Assembly (NCBI GenBank): GCA_965249175.1
Contig: OZ252227.1
Location: 1,984,001-2,048,000 of the forward strand
Direction: 5' to 3'
From: CAZYFH01 sp965249175
GTDB lineage: Bacteria; Acidobacteriota; Vicinamibacteria; Vicinamibacterales; UBA8438
DNA: 64,000 nt
Shown in pieces: positions 8,255-17,301 of this stretch (position 1 is the first letter of the stretch; every line of letters begins with the position of its first letter). Under the pieces are notes generated by a model. It did no database searches and was not told the origin of the DNA. It saw only the letters and a program-made list of their open reading frames with translations. A program made the translations under genes and the position numbers.

Positions 8255-9445
8255 CTATCCTCCGAGTCGGTCGAACTTCTGCAGACGCTGCCCCACGTTG
8301 ACCTCGGTCGTGTAGAGATTGCCGCGCGAGTCGATGGCGAGATTGTGCAACCGGTAGAAGTGACCCGCGTTCTTGCCGAGCCGGCCGAAGTGATCGACGA
8401 CGGACAGCGACGCGCGGTCGAGGATCCAGACGACGTTGTTGGTGCCGTCGGGGATGAAGAGCCAGCGCTGGTCAGGGTCCTCGGATAACGTGACACCCGA
8501 GACAGAGCCGCTCCCGAGTGTCTCCGTCCGGACAAAGGCCTCGGTCACGAACTGCCCGTCCTTCTGGAACACCTGCACGCGGTTGTTCGTTCGGTCGGCA
8601 ACGTAGACCAGCCCGTCTCCGGAGATGGCCACGCCGTGCACCGGGCTGCGAAAGTGTCGGATCGGGTCAGCGTCCGGGTCGTATGGCGGCAGGTCTTGGT
8701 CGTCAGGTCGCTCCCCGTAGGCGCCCCAGTGGCGTTTGTACGCTCCGGAGTCGGCGTCGTACACCACCACGCGGCGGTTGCCGTAGCCGTCCGCCACATA
8801 CAGCTCGTTCGCGGATGGGTCGACGGCGATGGACGCCGGGCGTCCCAGATTGTCTCTGTCGTTGCTGCCACCGCTCTGGCCGGCCCGTCCGATCTGCAGG
8901 AGGAACTCGCCGTCGCCGGTGAACTTCAGCACGTGGGCATCGTTGGCGCCGTTCCCCGCGACCCACACGTGTCCCTGCGGGTCGACGTGGATGCCGTGCT
9001 CGCTTTGGGGCCATTCAAACTCGTCGCCTGGTCCCCCCCAGCTTCGCACGACCTCGCCGTCCGGGTTGAACTCGATCACGGGCGGGGCGGGCACGCAGCA
9101 CATGCCTTCCTCGCCGCGCTGCCGTGCGTCGAGCGTGCCCGGCCGGTGGACGATCCAGACATGGTCCCGATCGTCCACCGCGACGCCGGAGACTTGCCCC
9201 AGGATCCAGTCGTTGGGCAGCTCGCGCGCCCAGAACGGGTCGACGCGGAACCGTGGGGTCGAGGATGGATCGGTCGCGGCCGCGGAGGCAACGGGGTCCG
9301 GTCGTTCGTCCACCGGCGGCGGCGCGCCGCCGCACGCCACCGCGACCAACGCCATGACGACGACCAGGGATCGCGTCACGGCGCGCGATAGCGTTAGCCG
9401 TCGACGGTTGTCGTTGCGCGGACCCGGCAAGCTACTGAACGGCAT
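8255..9445 (-). CDS. NHL-repeat beta-propeller lipoprotein
   Basis: About 396 residues, exported, with a lipoprotein-type signal (LVAVAC). The mature part starts with FRVDPFWARELPNDWILGQ, the same opening as the propeller gene at 19.7 kb. NHL repeats follow (GIHVDPQGHVWVAGN, LYVADGYGNRRVVVYD, GLVYVADRTNNRVQVFQKDG, LAIDSRGNLYTTE). Such propellers act as binding scaffolds or as peptidylglycine-lyase-like or gluconolactonase-like enzymes; no catalytic set is evident. I used ATG 9445, which overlaps the hspQ stop by 14 bases. A GTG at 9378 nearer the signal core is an alternative start. Confidence 0.82.
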   Translation of the reverse strand: MPFSSLPGPRNDNRRRLTLSRAVTRSLVVVMALVAVACGGAPPPVDERPDPVASAAATDPSSTPRFRVDPFWARELPNDWILGQVSGVAVDDRDHVWIVHRPGTLDARQRGEEGMCCVPAPPVIEFNPDGEVVRSWGGPGDEFEWPQSEHGIHVDPQGHVWVAGNGANDAHVLKFTGDGEFLLQIGRAGQSGGSNDRDNLGRPASIAVDPSANELYVADGYGNRRVVVYDADSGAYKRHWGAYGERPDDQDLPPYDPDADPIRHFRSPVHGVAISGDGLVYVADRTNNRVQVFQKDGQFVTEAFVRTETLGSGSVSGVTLSEDPDQRWLFIPDGTNNVVWILDRASLSVVDHFGRLGKNAGHFYRLHNLAIDSRGNLYTTEVNVGQRLQKFDRLGG

Positions 9446-9746
9446 CTCGCGGGGCATAGCGCCCCTCGCGGAACTCGCCGCACAGCTGACCGAGCAGGGG
9501 ATGGTCGACCGGGTCACCACGGTCATCGGGCTCGAGATGGCGTTCGGCCACGTAGGTCGTGTGGGCGGCGCCGTCGACCAGCACGTGGTACCACGGCTGA
9601 TCTTTTGGCGGGCGCGAACGCGCGACCGTGTCGTACCACTCGTCCGACCCCTGAAACGTGGCATCGGCATCGAACACGACACCCCGGTAGTCGAACTTCC
9701 GGTGGTGGACGATCTGGCCAACGAAGAACCTGGCGTTGCGCTCCAC
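9432..9746 (-). CDS. hspQ: heat shock protein HspQ (YccV-like, hemimethylated-DNA-binding domain)
   Basis: A 104-residue cytoplasmic protein that fits the HspQ family end to end: FFVGQIVHHRKFDYRGVVFD, DEWYDTVARSRPPKDQPWYH, VLVDGAAHTTYVAERHLEPD and a C-terminal GRYAPRDAVQ. In enterobacteria HspQ is known as a specificity-enhancing factor for Lon protease and binds hemimethylated oriC DNA; the role here is inferred by homology. The start is GTG 9746, with a GAGGA stretch upstream. The NHL gene downstream begins within its last codons, suggesting co-transcription. Confidence 0.93.
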   Translation of the reverse strand: MERNARFFVGQIVHHRKFDYRGVVFDADATFQGSDEWYDTVARSRPPKDQPWYHVLVDGAAHTTYVAERHLEPDDRGDPVDHPLLGQLCGEFREGRYAPRDAVQ

Positions 9747-9829
9747 AGGTGTCCTAGTCTTCCTCGGATCCGTCGTGGTTCCCGGTGCCGGACACTAGCA
9801 TAATCGAGCGCCGGCGGGCCGCAGGCGCT

Positions 9830-9835
9830 TATAAT
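9830..9835 (+). promoter_or_regulatory. -10-like element TATAAT upstream of the molybdopterin gene
   Basis: A perfect TATAAT lies in otherwise GC-rich DNA, 18 bases before ATG 9854, in the divergent intergenic region between hspQ and the molybdopterin gene. A start point about 7 bases downstream would leave a short leader that still contains GAGGTG as ribosome site. No convincing -35 hexamer is visible. Prediction only. Confidence 0.35.
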
Positions 9836-9853
9836 CGGGGCCGAGGTGCCGCG

Positions 9854-10576
9854 ATGACTTTCACTCGACGCAAAGCGCTCGCCCTCTCGGGATCGGCGGT
9901 GGCCGGTCTGTCGCTCGGCGTGGTGCGACCGGGGAGCTTGCGGGCGGCGACCCGGCAGCCGCAAGAGGACTGGCCCGACCAGCTCGTGGAACGGCCGCTG
10001 CGCGAGGGATTTCCGGCTCCGCTCCCCCTCAACGCCGATGGATCGGCGCCGGAGCATCCCGAGAGCGCTGCCGGGCCCATCACCGACCCGCTGATGTGGC
10101 GTACCCAGGGACGCCAGACGCCCGAGATCGAGTACGACTACCGGGCGATGCAGATCAAGGTGGACACGCGCGGGCTCGCGCGCCGTACCGGCACCCTGCG
10201 GTTTTCGGATCTGGAGGCGCTCCCGAGCGTGTCCCGGACGTATCTCCTCCAATGTGGCGCGCCCAACCCGCGCGGCATCGTCACATGGACCGGCGTCCGC
10301 TTCAGCGACTTCGCCGACATGCTCGGGCTCATTCCGGAGGCGCACTACGTCCGGTTCATTGCGTCCGACCGTTTCTACACCGACGAGCCGGTTGCCACGC
10401 TGCGTCATCCGCAGGTCCTGCTGGCGTGGCTGATGAACGATGCCCCGATTCCGCCGCGGCACGGCGCCCCGTTGCGGCTCATCGTGCCGTTTCGGTACGG
10501 CAATCGGAGCATCAAGGCGATTACCGAGATGATGTTCGCGACCCCGGGTCTGCGGATGCCGCCGTTGCCGGCGTGA
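9854..10576 (+). CDS. Tat-exported molybdopterin-dependent oxidoreductase (sulfite oxidase/MsrP-like)
   Basis: A 240-residue periplasmic protein. The N-terminus MTFTRRKALALSG is a twin-arginine signal. The oxidoreductase molybdopterin-binding fold follows: LEALPSVSRTYLLQCGAPNPRG, whose Cys is the usual molybdenum ligand, then VTWTGVRFSDFADMLGL, AWLMNDAPIPPRHGAPLRLIVP and a closing YGNRSIKAI. The length fits the catalytic domain alone, without a heme or dimerisation domain, as in YedY/MsrP-like proteins. No membrane heme partner (MsrQ-type) is adjacent. ATG 9854 is preceded by GAGGTG. The substrate is not known. Confidence 0.87.
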   Translation: MTFTRRKALALSGSAVAGLSLGVVRPGSLRAATRQPQEDWPDQLVERPLREGFPAPLPLNADGSAPEHPESAAGPITDPLMWRTQGRQTPEIEYDYRAMQIKVDTRGLARRTGTLRFSDLEALPSVSRTYLLQCGAPNPRGIVTWTGVRFSDFADMLGLIPEAHYVRFIASDRFYTDEPVATLRHPQVLLAWLMNDAPIPPRHGAPLRLIVPFRYGNRSIKAITEMMFATPGLRMPPLPA

Positions 10577-10640
10577 CACGAGCGTTGCACTCATGTGGCG
10601 GGCGCCGCCTGTCGGACACGCGGGTCGCCAGCGAGGAGGA

Positions 10641-12092
10641 ATGATGAAGCGCGTGGGAGCCGGACTCATCGTGCTGGCCTTCTGGCTGCCGGTCGCCGCG
10701 AGTGCCCAGCAAGCGGAGACCTTCGACTACTGGCGAAACAACCGGGAGATGGTCCGGTATGGCCAGCAGGCGATCTTCATGTGCAACGGACTGTTCACGT
10801 CAGAACGGACGCTCGCACAGGTCTTCGACCAGGAGCTCGCCTATCTCCCGCAACTCGTCGGGACCGCACGCGGGGGCGATTACGTCGTCGACACCGAACG
10901 TCGCGCGGTGACCATCGGGGCGGTCGGTGGCACGCCGCAGATGCGGGCGGCATTCCGGGAGGGGATCGGCTGTGTCATTCTCGCGCCGGATCAGACTCTG
11001 GAGGACATCGACACGCTGCCCTCGCTTCATCTGCCGCCGCCGCCAGGTGATCCCGCATCGATCCCCTGGCCCGACGGCGACCTGCATGCTACGTCGGCCG
11101 TGCCGTCGCATGTCGACGCGGCCGCGCTCCACACGGCGTCCAATTGGGTGTTCCATCGAGACTCTCCCGAGCAGGTGACGCTGAGCCTCATCGTCGTCCA
11201 CGACGGGCAGATCATCCACGAGCGCTACGCGCCGGGGGTCGACGTCACGACACGGACACGCACCTGGTCGACGGCCAAGAGCATCGCCGGGACCCTGATT
11301 GGCATGCTCGTCGATGAGGGGCGGATGGCACTCGACGCGCCGCTCGGGTTTCCCTGGTTCCCGAAAGCCGCCGCGCCCGCGCACGATCCCCGCGCGGCGA
11401 TCACGCTGCGCCACGTGCTCAACATGTCGAGCGGGCTCGCGCCGGTGGACAACGGCGGGCTCGAGTACGCCATCGGCTCGGGTGTGGCGTACTGGGCGGG
11501 CGCAAGCTCGACCAGGGGCGCGCGCAGCCGCGCGCTGATTCGCCAGCCGGGCACGAACTGGGACTACGAGAACTACGACACGCTGCTGGCCGTCTACGCG
11601 ATGAAGCAGGCGATCGGGAACGAGCGGGACTACCGCGAGTTCCCGCGGCGCGCGCTGCTCGACCGCATCGGCATGCGGAATACGCTGGCGAGCACGGATC
11701 GTTTCGGCGATTTCATTCTCAGCAGCCAGGTGTACACCAACGCGCGGGACCTCGCGCGGTTCGGCCTGCTCTATCTGCAGGGAGGTGTGTGGAGCGGCGA
11801 GCGGCTGCTCTCCGAGGCGTGGATCGACTTCGAGCGCACGCCAGCCCCGGCGACGGCGGCGCGCGGTAACTTCTACGGCGGCCAGTGGTGGCTGGTCCCC
11901 GATGACCGCAACGACGTGCCGAAGGATGCGTACTCGACGTCGGGCAACCGCGGGCAGTATGTCGTCGTCGTTCCCACGCACGACCTCGTCATCGTGCGCC
12001 GGGGGCTGGATTACGGGCGGCAGGGCTTCGATCGGTGGGACATGACGCGAGAAGTGTTGAAGGCGATCGGGAAGCGGCCGTCGCAAGAGTAG
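10641..12092 (+). CDS. secreted serine hydrolase, beta-lactamase/penicillin-binding family
   Basis: A 483-residue exported protein (signal ends near ASAQQ). The catalytic SxxK motif is seen as STAKS (Ser codon at 11268, Lys codon at 11277). A YxN-type motif is in WDYENYDTLLAVYAMKQ. The C-terminal part (YSTSGNRGQYVVVVPTHDLVIVRRG) matches class-C beta-lactamase-related esterases and amidohydrolases, with GQ in place of KTG. About 150 residues before the domain are not recognised. AGGAGGA at 10634-10640 precedes tandem ATG codons at 10641 and 10644. Such proteins are usually esterases or peptidases; beta-lactamase activity should not be assumed. Confidence 0.87.
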   Translation: MMKRVGAGLIVLAFWLPVAASAQQAETFDYWRNNREMVRYGQQAIFMCNGLFTSERTLAQVFDQELAYLPQLVGTARGGDYVVDTERRAVTIGAVGGTPQMRAAFREGIGCVILAPDQTLEDIDTLPSLHLPPPPGDPASIPWPDGDLHATSAVPSHVDAAALHTASNWVFHRDSPEQVTLSLIVVHDGQIIHERYAPGVDVTTRTRTWSTAKSIAGTLIGMLVDEGRMALDAPLGFPWFPKAAAPAHDPRAAITLRHVLNMSSGLAPVDNGGLEYAIGSGVAYWAGASSTRGARSRALIRQPGTNWDYENYDTLLAVYAMKQAIGNERDYREFPRRALLDRIGMRNTLASTDRFGDFILSSQVYTNARDLARFGLLYLQGGVWSGERLLSEAWIDFERTPAPATAARGNFYGGQWWLVPDDRNDVPKDAYSTSGNRGQYVVVVPTHDLVIVRRGLDYGRQGFDRWDMTREVLKAIGKRPSQE

Positions 12093-12120
12093 GGAACGCG
12101 CTGGAGGGGTCAGAGGAGAA

Positions 12121-12927
12121 ATGACGATGAGGTTGCTAGTGACGGCCATGGCCGTCTGTGCGCTTGCGACGCCGGTGTCCGCGCAACTCGCGACGCCCGA
12201 CGAGAACGGCATCACGTACGGGCACGTGCATCTCAACGTGGCTGACATCGAGGTGCACAAGAAGCTCTGGGTCGAGCACTTTGGCGGCGTCGTGGTCGAA
12301 AAGGGCCCGCTGACCGCGATCCGGTTGCCGAACTTCCTGATCGCGCTGACCGAGCGTGAGCCGACTGGTCCGATGCAGGGTTCGGTGCTGGATCATTTCG
12401 GGTTCAAGGTGCGGAGCACCGCGGACTTCCTCGCGAAATGGCGCGCGGCCGGGCTGGAGGTGGGGCCGGAGTTCACCGGGGCCGAGGGGATGCCGAACGC
12501 CTATGTCATGGCGCCCGACGGTGTCTGGGTCGAGCTACAGGAGGACCCGTCGCTGCACGTGGATGTCGCCGGTTACCACATTCACTTCTTTACACCCGAC
12601 TATGAGGAGCTCCTCTCGTGGTACGAGAAGGTGTTCTCGCTCGAGCGCCGCCCGCGCGGGAGAATCCAGTCCACGACCGACGTGCCGGGCATGAACATGA
12701 GCTTTGGCAACGCCGACGAGCCAACCGTCGCCACCCAGGGCCGGGCGCTCGATCACATCGGGTTCGAGGTCGACGACCTCGAAGCGTTCTGCCGGAAGCT
12801 CGAGGCGATGGGCATCGAGTTCGATATCTCGTATCGAGAGGTAGAGAGCGTCGCGCTCAAGATCGCGTTCCTCACCGATCCGTCGGGCGTCTTCATCGAG
12901 CTGACCGAGGGATACGACGAATACTGA
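12121..12927 (+). CDS. secreted double-VOC domain protein
   Basis: A 268-residue protein with a Sec signal (VSAQLA) followed by two VOC modules. Module 1 begins YGHVHLNVADIEVHKKLWVEHFGG and closes with NAYVMAPDGVWVELQED. Module 2 begins VAGYHIHFFTPDYEELLSWYEKVF and closes with FLTDPSGVFIELTEGYDEY. Export of a glyoxalase-fold protein is unusual and suggests a periplasmic substrate. GAGGAGA sits just before ATG 12121. It lies between the serine hydrolase and CHEGN copy 3, all on the plus strand with short gaps, so an operon is likely. Confidence 0.85.
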   Translation: MTMRLLVTAMAVCALATPVSAQLATPDENGITYGHVHLNVADIEVHKKLWVEHFGGVVVEKGPLTAIRLPNFLIALTEREPTGPMQGSVLDHFGFKVRSTADFLAKWRAAGLEVGPEFTGAEGMPNAYVMAPDGVWVELQEDPSLHVDVAGYHIHFFTPDYEELLSWYEKVFSLERRPRGRIQSTTDVPGMNMSFGNADEPTVATQGRALDHIGFEVDDLEAFCRKLEAMGIEFDISYREVESVALKIAFLTDPSGVFIELTEGYDEY

Positions 12928-12964
12928 GGCGCCCGCATACGCGGCGCGTCCAAAAGGGGCAACG

Positions 12965-13969
12965 TTGAGAACACAATATCTGTCGCTGCTCGTGGTGCTG
13001 GCCGTCGCCATGTTGGTCGTCCCGGATCCCGCCGTCGCCCAGGCGTATGACCCGCCGCGGCTGGATGATGGTCGACCCGATCTCCAGGGTGTCTGGGACT
13101 TCAGAACGGCGACTCCGCTCGAACGCCCCACCCAGTTCGAGGGGCGCGAGACCTTGACCGAGGAGGAGGCGGCGGCCGTCGAAGCCGGTGCGGCGTTTTT
13201 CGCACGTGCCGCGGATGCGCAACCGCCGGATGGGAGTGTTGGCGCCTACAACGCGTTCTGGCTCGACTTCGGGACCACCGTTGGCGAGGATCGACGTTCG
13301 TCGCTGATCGTGGACCCATCTGACGGGCGGCTGCCAGCCGTGGCCGCCGGTGTTACCACCCAAGTCGGTTCGCTCGACGCGGACCTGCCGGGCGCGCGTC
13401 CCGTGCGGCTGCGCTCGGCCGGGATCGGCGCCGACGGCCCCGAGGATCGCGGTCTCGCCGAGCGGTGCCTCCTCGGCTTCAATTCCGGCCCGCCGATGAT
13501 GCCGAGCGCCTACAACAACAACATGCAGCTGTTCCAAACCGCGGACCACGTCGTCCTCCTCAACGAGATGGTGCACGACGCGCGGATCATTCCGCTCGAT
13601 GGCCGCTCACATCTGCCGGATGGGATCCGGCATTGGGCGGGTGACTCCCGCGGCCGGTGGGAAGGCGACACGCTCGTCGTCGAGAGCCGGAACTTCACGG
13701 ACAAGACGGCGAGCTTCGAGCCGTCGGCATTGAGCGCGGTTGGCACCGGCGCAACACTCCGGCTGACGGAGCGGTTCACGCGCGTCGACGCGGACACGCT
13801 GCGCTACGAATACACGGTTGACGATCCCGAAACGTACACGCGGCCGTTTACCGTCGCCGTGCCGATGCGCCTATCGGACGTCCCGATCTTCGAGTACGCC
13901 TGTCACGAGGGCAACTACGGGATGGTGAACGCGCTGTCGGGCGCGCGCGCCGCAGAGGCGGCTCCCTAG
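12965..13969 (+). CDS. secreted 'CHEGN' family protein, copy 3
   Basis: A 334-residue exported protein (signal ends AVAQA). It has all the family blocks: GRPDLQGVWDFRTATPLER, EEEAAAVEAG, YNAFWLDFGTT, SLIVDPSDGRLP, ERCLLGFNSGPPMMP, LLNEMVHDARIIPLDGR, GDSRGRWEGDTLVVE, RFTRVDADTL and FEYACHEGNYGM. The start is TTG 12965, preceded by an AAGGGG ribosome site, because the next ATG would cut the signal peptide. It ends 7 bases before the stop of the convergent SMP-30-like gene. Function unknown. Confidence 0.85.
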   Translation: MRTQYLSLLVVLAVAMLVVPDPAVAQAYDPPRLDDGRPDLQGVWDFRTATPLERPTQFEGRETLTEEEAAAVEAGAAFFARAADAQPPDGSVGAYNAFWLDFGTTVGEDRRSSLIVDPSDGRLPAVAAGVTTQVGSLDADLPGARPVRLRSAGIGADGPEDRGLAERCLLGFNSGPPMMPSAYNNNMQLFQTADHVVLLNEMVHDARIIPLDGRSHLPDGIRHWAGDSRGRWEGDTLVVESRNFTDKTASFEPSALSAVGTGATLRLTERFTRVDADTLRYEYTVDDPETYTRPFTVAVPMRLSDVPIFEYACHEGNYGMVNALSGARAAEAAP

Positions 13970-13976
13970 CGACCCC

Positions 13977-14996
13977 TTACGGCGCAGCGAACCGTCCGAT
14001 CCGGTCACCGCCGCCAACGCCGCCCACCCAGATCTCGTCGCCGACCTGGATCGCAACTGTGCCGAGGATGATGCGGTCGTTGGACGGATACTGCACGATT
14101 TCCTCTGCGGTCAGATCCTCGGGGTCCACCTTGGCGACCCGCGAGGTCACGTCGTCGCATTGGCCCTGTCCGAGGCACGCGAAGATCGATTCCGGCGCGT
14201 CGCCGCGGTGACCCGCCGCGAACAGCGACCCGTCGGGGGCCCAGCGGACGTTGTCGATGTGGAATCCGACGTCGACCGTGTCCTTCTGGACCGGCGTCTG
14301 ACCGCGCGAGAGCCGGATCAGCGAGCGGGTGCCCCACCCGCCGATGTAGAACCAGCGACCGTCCGCCGATGCCTCGAGCCCGTTCGGCCCAGGCGTCTCG
14401 CTCCCTGGCACTTTGGCCCAGCCATCTGCGGGCTGCCACTCCCACAGCTCGCCCACCGGCTGATTGAAGTGCGTCACGGCGAACCCGCCATCTGGGAGCG
14501 CCGCCACAGAGTTGAGGCTGACCCCGTCCGGCGCGACGACACACCCGATCCACGTGAGATCGGGGGTCCCCCCTCGCGCATCGACCTCGAACACCTCGAC
14601 CGATTCGCGTTCCCCGTGGCGCACGACGTACAACGTATGGACGTTGCCGTCACCGGGACGCAGGCTGAGGCCATGCGGTCGAAACTGGCCGCTGATGGGG
14701 CCCGGGCACGCGCTGTACATCGTTGTGTCGAGTCGCGATCGCGGGGCGGCGGTGGGGAAGAGCACAGCCGTGCCGTGGTTGCGTGTGTCGGCCGCGTGCA
14801 GACGCCCGTCATCTTCCATGCTCGACACCATGATCCAGGGCGACTGTGGCAGCGGCACGAGATCTTCGGGGCTGACCGGTCCACAAATGAACTGCACATC
14901 GCCATCCGGCTCGCATTGCGCCGCGGCCGGGCTAGAGACTCCAAGAAGACACGCGACCGCCGCGAACGACATGAACAACCTCGGCACTCTCATCAT
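13977..14996 (-). CDS. secreted SMP-30/arylesterase-like beta-propeller, copy 1
   Basis: A 339-residue exported protein (signal ends AAAQC). The mature protein opens with CEPDGDVQFICGPVSPEDLV and has propeller motifs such as HTLYVVRHGERESVEVFEVD, SLNSVAALPDGGFAVTHF, GPNGLEASADGRWFYIGGW and a NVRWAPDGSLFAAGH loop. These resemble the SMP-30/gluconolactonase and paraoxonase-type arylesterase families, which use Ca-dependent lactone or ester hydrolysis. A close paralog lies at 40471-41481. GGAGGCCAGGAGGA precedes the tandem ATGs at 14996/14993. The gene is divergent from the frameshifted CHEGN gene. Confidence 0.82.
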   Translation of the reverse strand: MMRVPRLFMSFAAVACLLGVSSPAAAQCEPDGDVQFICGPVSPEDLVPLPQSPWIMVSSMEDDGRLHAADTRNHGTAVLFPTAAPRSRLDTTMYSACPGPISGQFRPHGLSLRPGDGNVHTLYVVRHGERESVEVFEVDARGGTPDLTWIGCVVAPDGVSLNSVAALPDGGFAVTHFNQPVGELWEWQPADGWAKVPGSETPGPNGLEASADGRWFYIGGWGTRSLIRLSRGQTPVQKDTVDVGFHIDNVRWAPDGSLFAAGHRGDAPESIFACLGQGQCDDVTSRVAKVDPEDLTAEEIVQYPSNDRIILGTVAIQVGDEIWVGGVGGGDRIGRFAAP

Positions 14997-15063
14997 TCCT
15001 CCTGGCCTCCTCAGCTGAGTCGAAACAGCGCGATTATGCCACTTTGCGCGACGGGCCGACGCG

Positions 15064-15069
15064 TATAAT
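15064..15069 (+). promoter_or_regulatory. -10-like TATAAT in the divergent 14997-15104 region
   Basis: A perfect TATAAT, followed by CGG, lies 35 bases before GTG 15105. The context matches the element at 9830 (ATAATCGG in both). A weak TTTGCG lies 15 bases upstream. Prediction only. Confidence 0.35.
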
Positions 15070-15104
15070 CGGCCACGTCGACCCGCGTCGTCTGGGAGGA
15101 TTCC

Positions 15105-15991
15105 GTGCACAAGGCGTGGCTCACGTCGCTGGTGGTCATCGTGCCCGCGCTGGCGTCGGCGCAAGCCGTCGCGGACGTGCCCCGGACGCCGTGGGGTGAC
15201 CCGGACGTGCAGGGTATCTGGGACAACCGCACGATCACGCCTCTCGAGCGGCCGAGGGAGTTCGCTGGGCAGGCCACGTTGACGGCTCCGGAGGCGGCGG
15301 TCTACGAGGCGTTGACCGCGGCGCGCCGGGTCAACGACCGGTACTACTGGGACCGGGGCACGAAAACGGTAGAGGACCGCCGCACGGCATTAATCGTTGA
15401 TCCGGCCGACGGCCGGGTGCCGGCCCTCACGCCAGAAGGACAGCAACGCGTCGAGGCCGGGCGCCGTCAGGGCGTCAACAGCGCCGATGAGCGCATCCCT
15501 CCGAACGCTGCATCACCCGGACGCTGCCTCGGCTCCCCGGTCTCTACAACAACAACTTCCAGATCCTGCAGGCGCCGGGATATGTTGTGATTCTCATCGA
15601 GATGATCCACCACGCGCGCGTAGTCCCGCTCGACGGTCGGCCTCAGCTCGCCGACGACATCCGGCAGTGGAACGGCGATTCGCGCGGGCATTGGGAGGGG
15701 GACACGCTCGTCATCGAGACGACGAACTTCACGGGCAAGACCAACTTCCGTGGCTCCGCCGAGCGGCTGTCTCTGGTCGAGCGGTTGACGCGCGTCGACG
15801 CCGGGACGATCGACTATCAGTTCACCGTCAGCGACCCCACCACGTGGGTGCGGCCGTGGACCGCGAGCATTCCGCTCAGTCGGAACGCGGGTCCGCTCTA
15901 CGAATACGCGTGCCACGAGGGCAACGACGGACTCTCAGGCATCCTCGAAGTCAATCGCAACCTCGAACGCGCTGCCGAGGCTGTGCGCTGA
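15105..15991 (+). pseudogene. secreted 'CHEGN' family protein, copy 4, frameshifted
   Basis: GTG 15105 has GGGAGGA upstream and begins a signal peptide (LASAQAVAD). The family opening WGDPDVQGIWDNRTITPLER and an IVDPADGRVPALTPEGQQR block follow in frame 1. At about base 15502 one base appears to be missing: restoring a G in CCGAACGC joins ERIPP directly to ERCITRTLPRLPG and the rest of the family. From 15503 the frame continues with YNNNFQIL, EMIHHARVVPLDGR, GDSRGHWEGDTLVIETTNF and YEYACHEGNDGL, stopping at 15991. It is either a genuine single-base inactivation or a sequencing error. The 3' frame alone has a possible internal ATG but no signal peptide. Confidence 0.8.
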
Positions 15992-16004
15992 GCGAGCGGT
16001 CCGG

Positions 16005-17144
16005 TCAGGACGGGCTCGAAGCGCGTATTCCGGGAAGTGGGGGAACGCGGCGGAACGGCACCGTGTAGCACGATCGCAGCCCCTCCCGAATGGTCATGCC
16101 GGCCGCGCACCCCTTCATCACCCAGTAGCTGACCAGCGGTATGGTGAGCGTCCGATGGCCGACGCCAAGGTCGGCGTAGAACCGATCGGCCACGCGGCGC
16201 GCACAGGCGACGTCGCGCGCGAGCACCCGAATGCGTGCGCGGAAGAGGTCTCGTGCGCCCGCCTGCCCGGACCGTTCGGCGACGATCGCCTCCGCGGCGG
16301 CCTGGCCGCTCTTGACGGCGTAATAGATGCCCTCCCCAAGCACCGGTTCGGTGAGTCCGGCGGCGTCACCCACCAGGAAGACGCGGTGACTCCGCGGTCG
16401 ATAGCCCCAGCCGCCGAGTCCGACGCGCTGACCCACGAGGTGCGTGAGGAGGTCGCCACCGACGCGCGCCCGCGCGTAGGCGCGCAGGTCGTCGGGTCGG
16501 AGCGGGATGGCCTCGTCCGACGTATAGATCCCGACGTTGATGTGGTCCCCCTTGGGAAAGACCCAGCCATAGCCGGACGGCACCACGCCGAAGTCCAGGG
16601 CGAGATCGCGGGTCGATCCGGCGCCAGGCATCTGGCACTCGAGCGCGAATCCCCATCGGATGTCTGGAAATTCCGCCGTCAGGACTCGGACGACTGAGTT
16701 GGCGCCGTCGGCGCCGACGAGATACCGGCAGCGGATCTCGTCCGTTCGAGTCTGGAGCACCACGTGATCCTCGAGCTGGCGAATCGCGCGGACGGCGCCG
16801 ATGGTCTCGAACCGCGCACCGGCCTCGACGGTCTTCTCCAGGACGTAGTGGTCCAGCTCGGCGCGCACCGTCATGGCGGCGAGCACCCGGCGACCGCGGC
16901 GAACGGTCTGCTCCCCGCGCCCCCGGCCCGTGACGAGGTTGGTGGTGATCTGTCTGAGGACGGGCGTGATCGGAAAACGGAGGGCGCGGATCGTCTTCGC
17001 CGTGAGGGCGCCGGCACACGGCTTCACACGTGGAAAGCTGCGCCGGTCGACGAGGCAGACATCGTGGCCGGCCGCGGCCAGATCGTACGCGGCCGCGCAG
17101 CCCGCTGGTCCAGCTCCTACGACGAGCACATCGGTCGTCATCAT
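16005..17144 (-). CDS. geranylgeranyl reductase family FAD-dependent oxidoreductase
   Basis: A 379-residue cytoplasmic or membrane-associated flavoprotein. The N-terminal FAD motif is VLVVGAGPAGCAAAYDLA. The family-specific PRVKPCAGAL follows, and further on are YLVGADGANSVVR, GYGWVFPKGDHINVGIY and the second FAD motif FLVGDAAGLTEPVLGEGIYY. These are the marks of the geranylgeranyl reductase/halogenase-like group, which saturates isoprenoid chains in lipids, quinones or chlorophyll; the substrate here is unknown. Tandem ATGs at 17144 and 17141 are both possible starts. The gene is divergent from the lipase operon. Confidence 0.87.
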   Translation of the reverse strand: MMTTDVLVVGAGPAGCAAAYDLAAAGHDVCLVDRRSFPRVKPCAGALTAKTIRALRFPITPVLRQITTNLVTGRGRGEQTVRRGRRVLAAMTVRAELDHYVLEKTVEAGARFETIGAVRAIRQLEDHVVLQTRTDEIRCRYLVGADGANSVVRVLTAEFPDIRWGFALECQMPGAGSTRDLALDFGVVPSGYGWVFPKGDHINVGIYTSDEAIPLRPDDLRAYARARVGGDLLTHLVGQRVGLGGWGYRPRSHRVFLVGDAAGLTEPVLGEGIYYAVKSGQAAAEAIVAERSGQAGARDLFRARIRVLARDVACARRVADRFYADLGVGHRTLTIPLVSYWVMKGCAAGMTIREGLRSCYTVPFRRVPPLPGIRASSPS

Positions 17145-17301
17145 GTCGTGGCGAACGGCCTGACCCGCGCAGACCCCATCATACGGAAAAGGGAGTCGTG
17201 GCCCGCCACGTCCCCTGTGACATCATGATGCCTATGAGCATCACCGTGACATGCGTGCTGATCTCTGAGGGAGACAGAGACGCCACGAAGGGGGGACTAC
17301 C

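Noticed and set aside
10641..12092. Antibiotic-resistance beta-lactamase
   Set aside because: Has SxxK and YxN but no KTG, plus an extra N-terminal region; it fits the broad serine-hydrolase/esterase group better.
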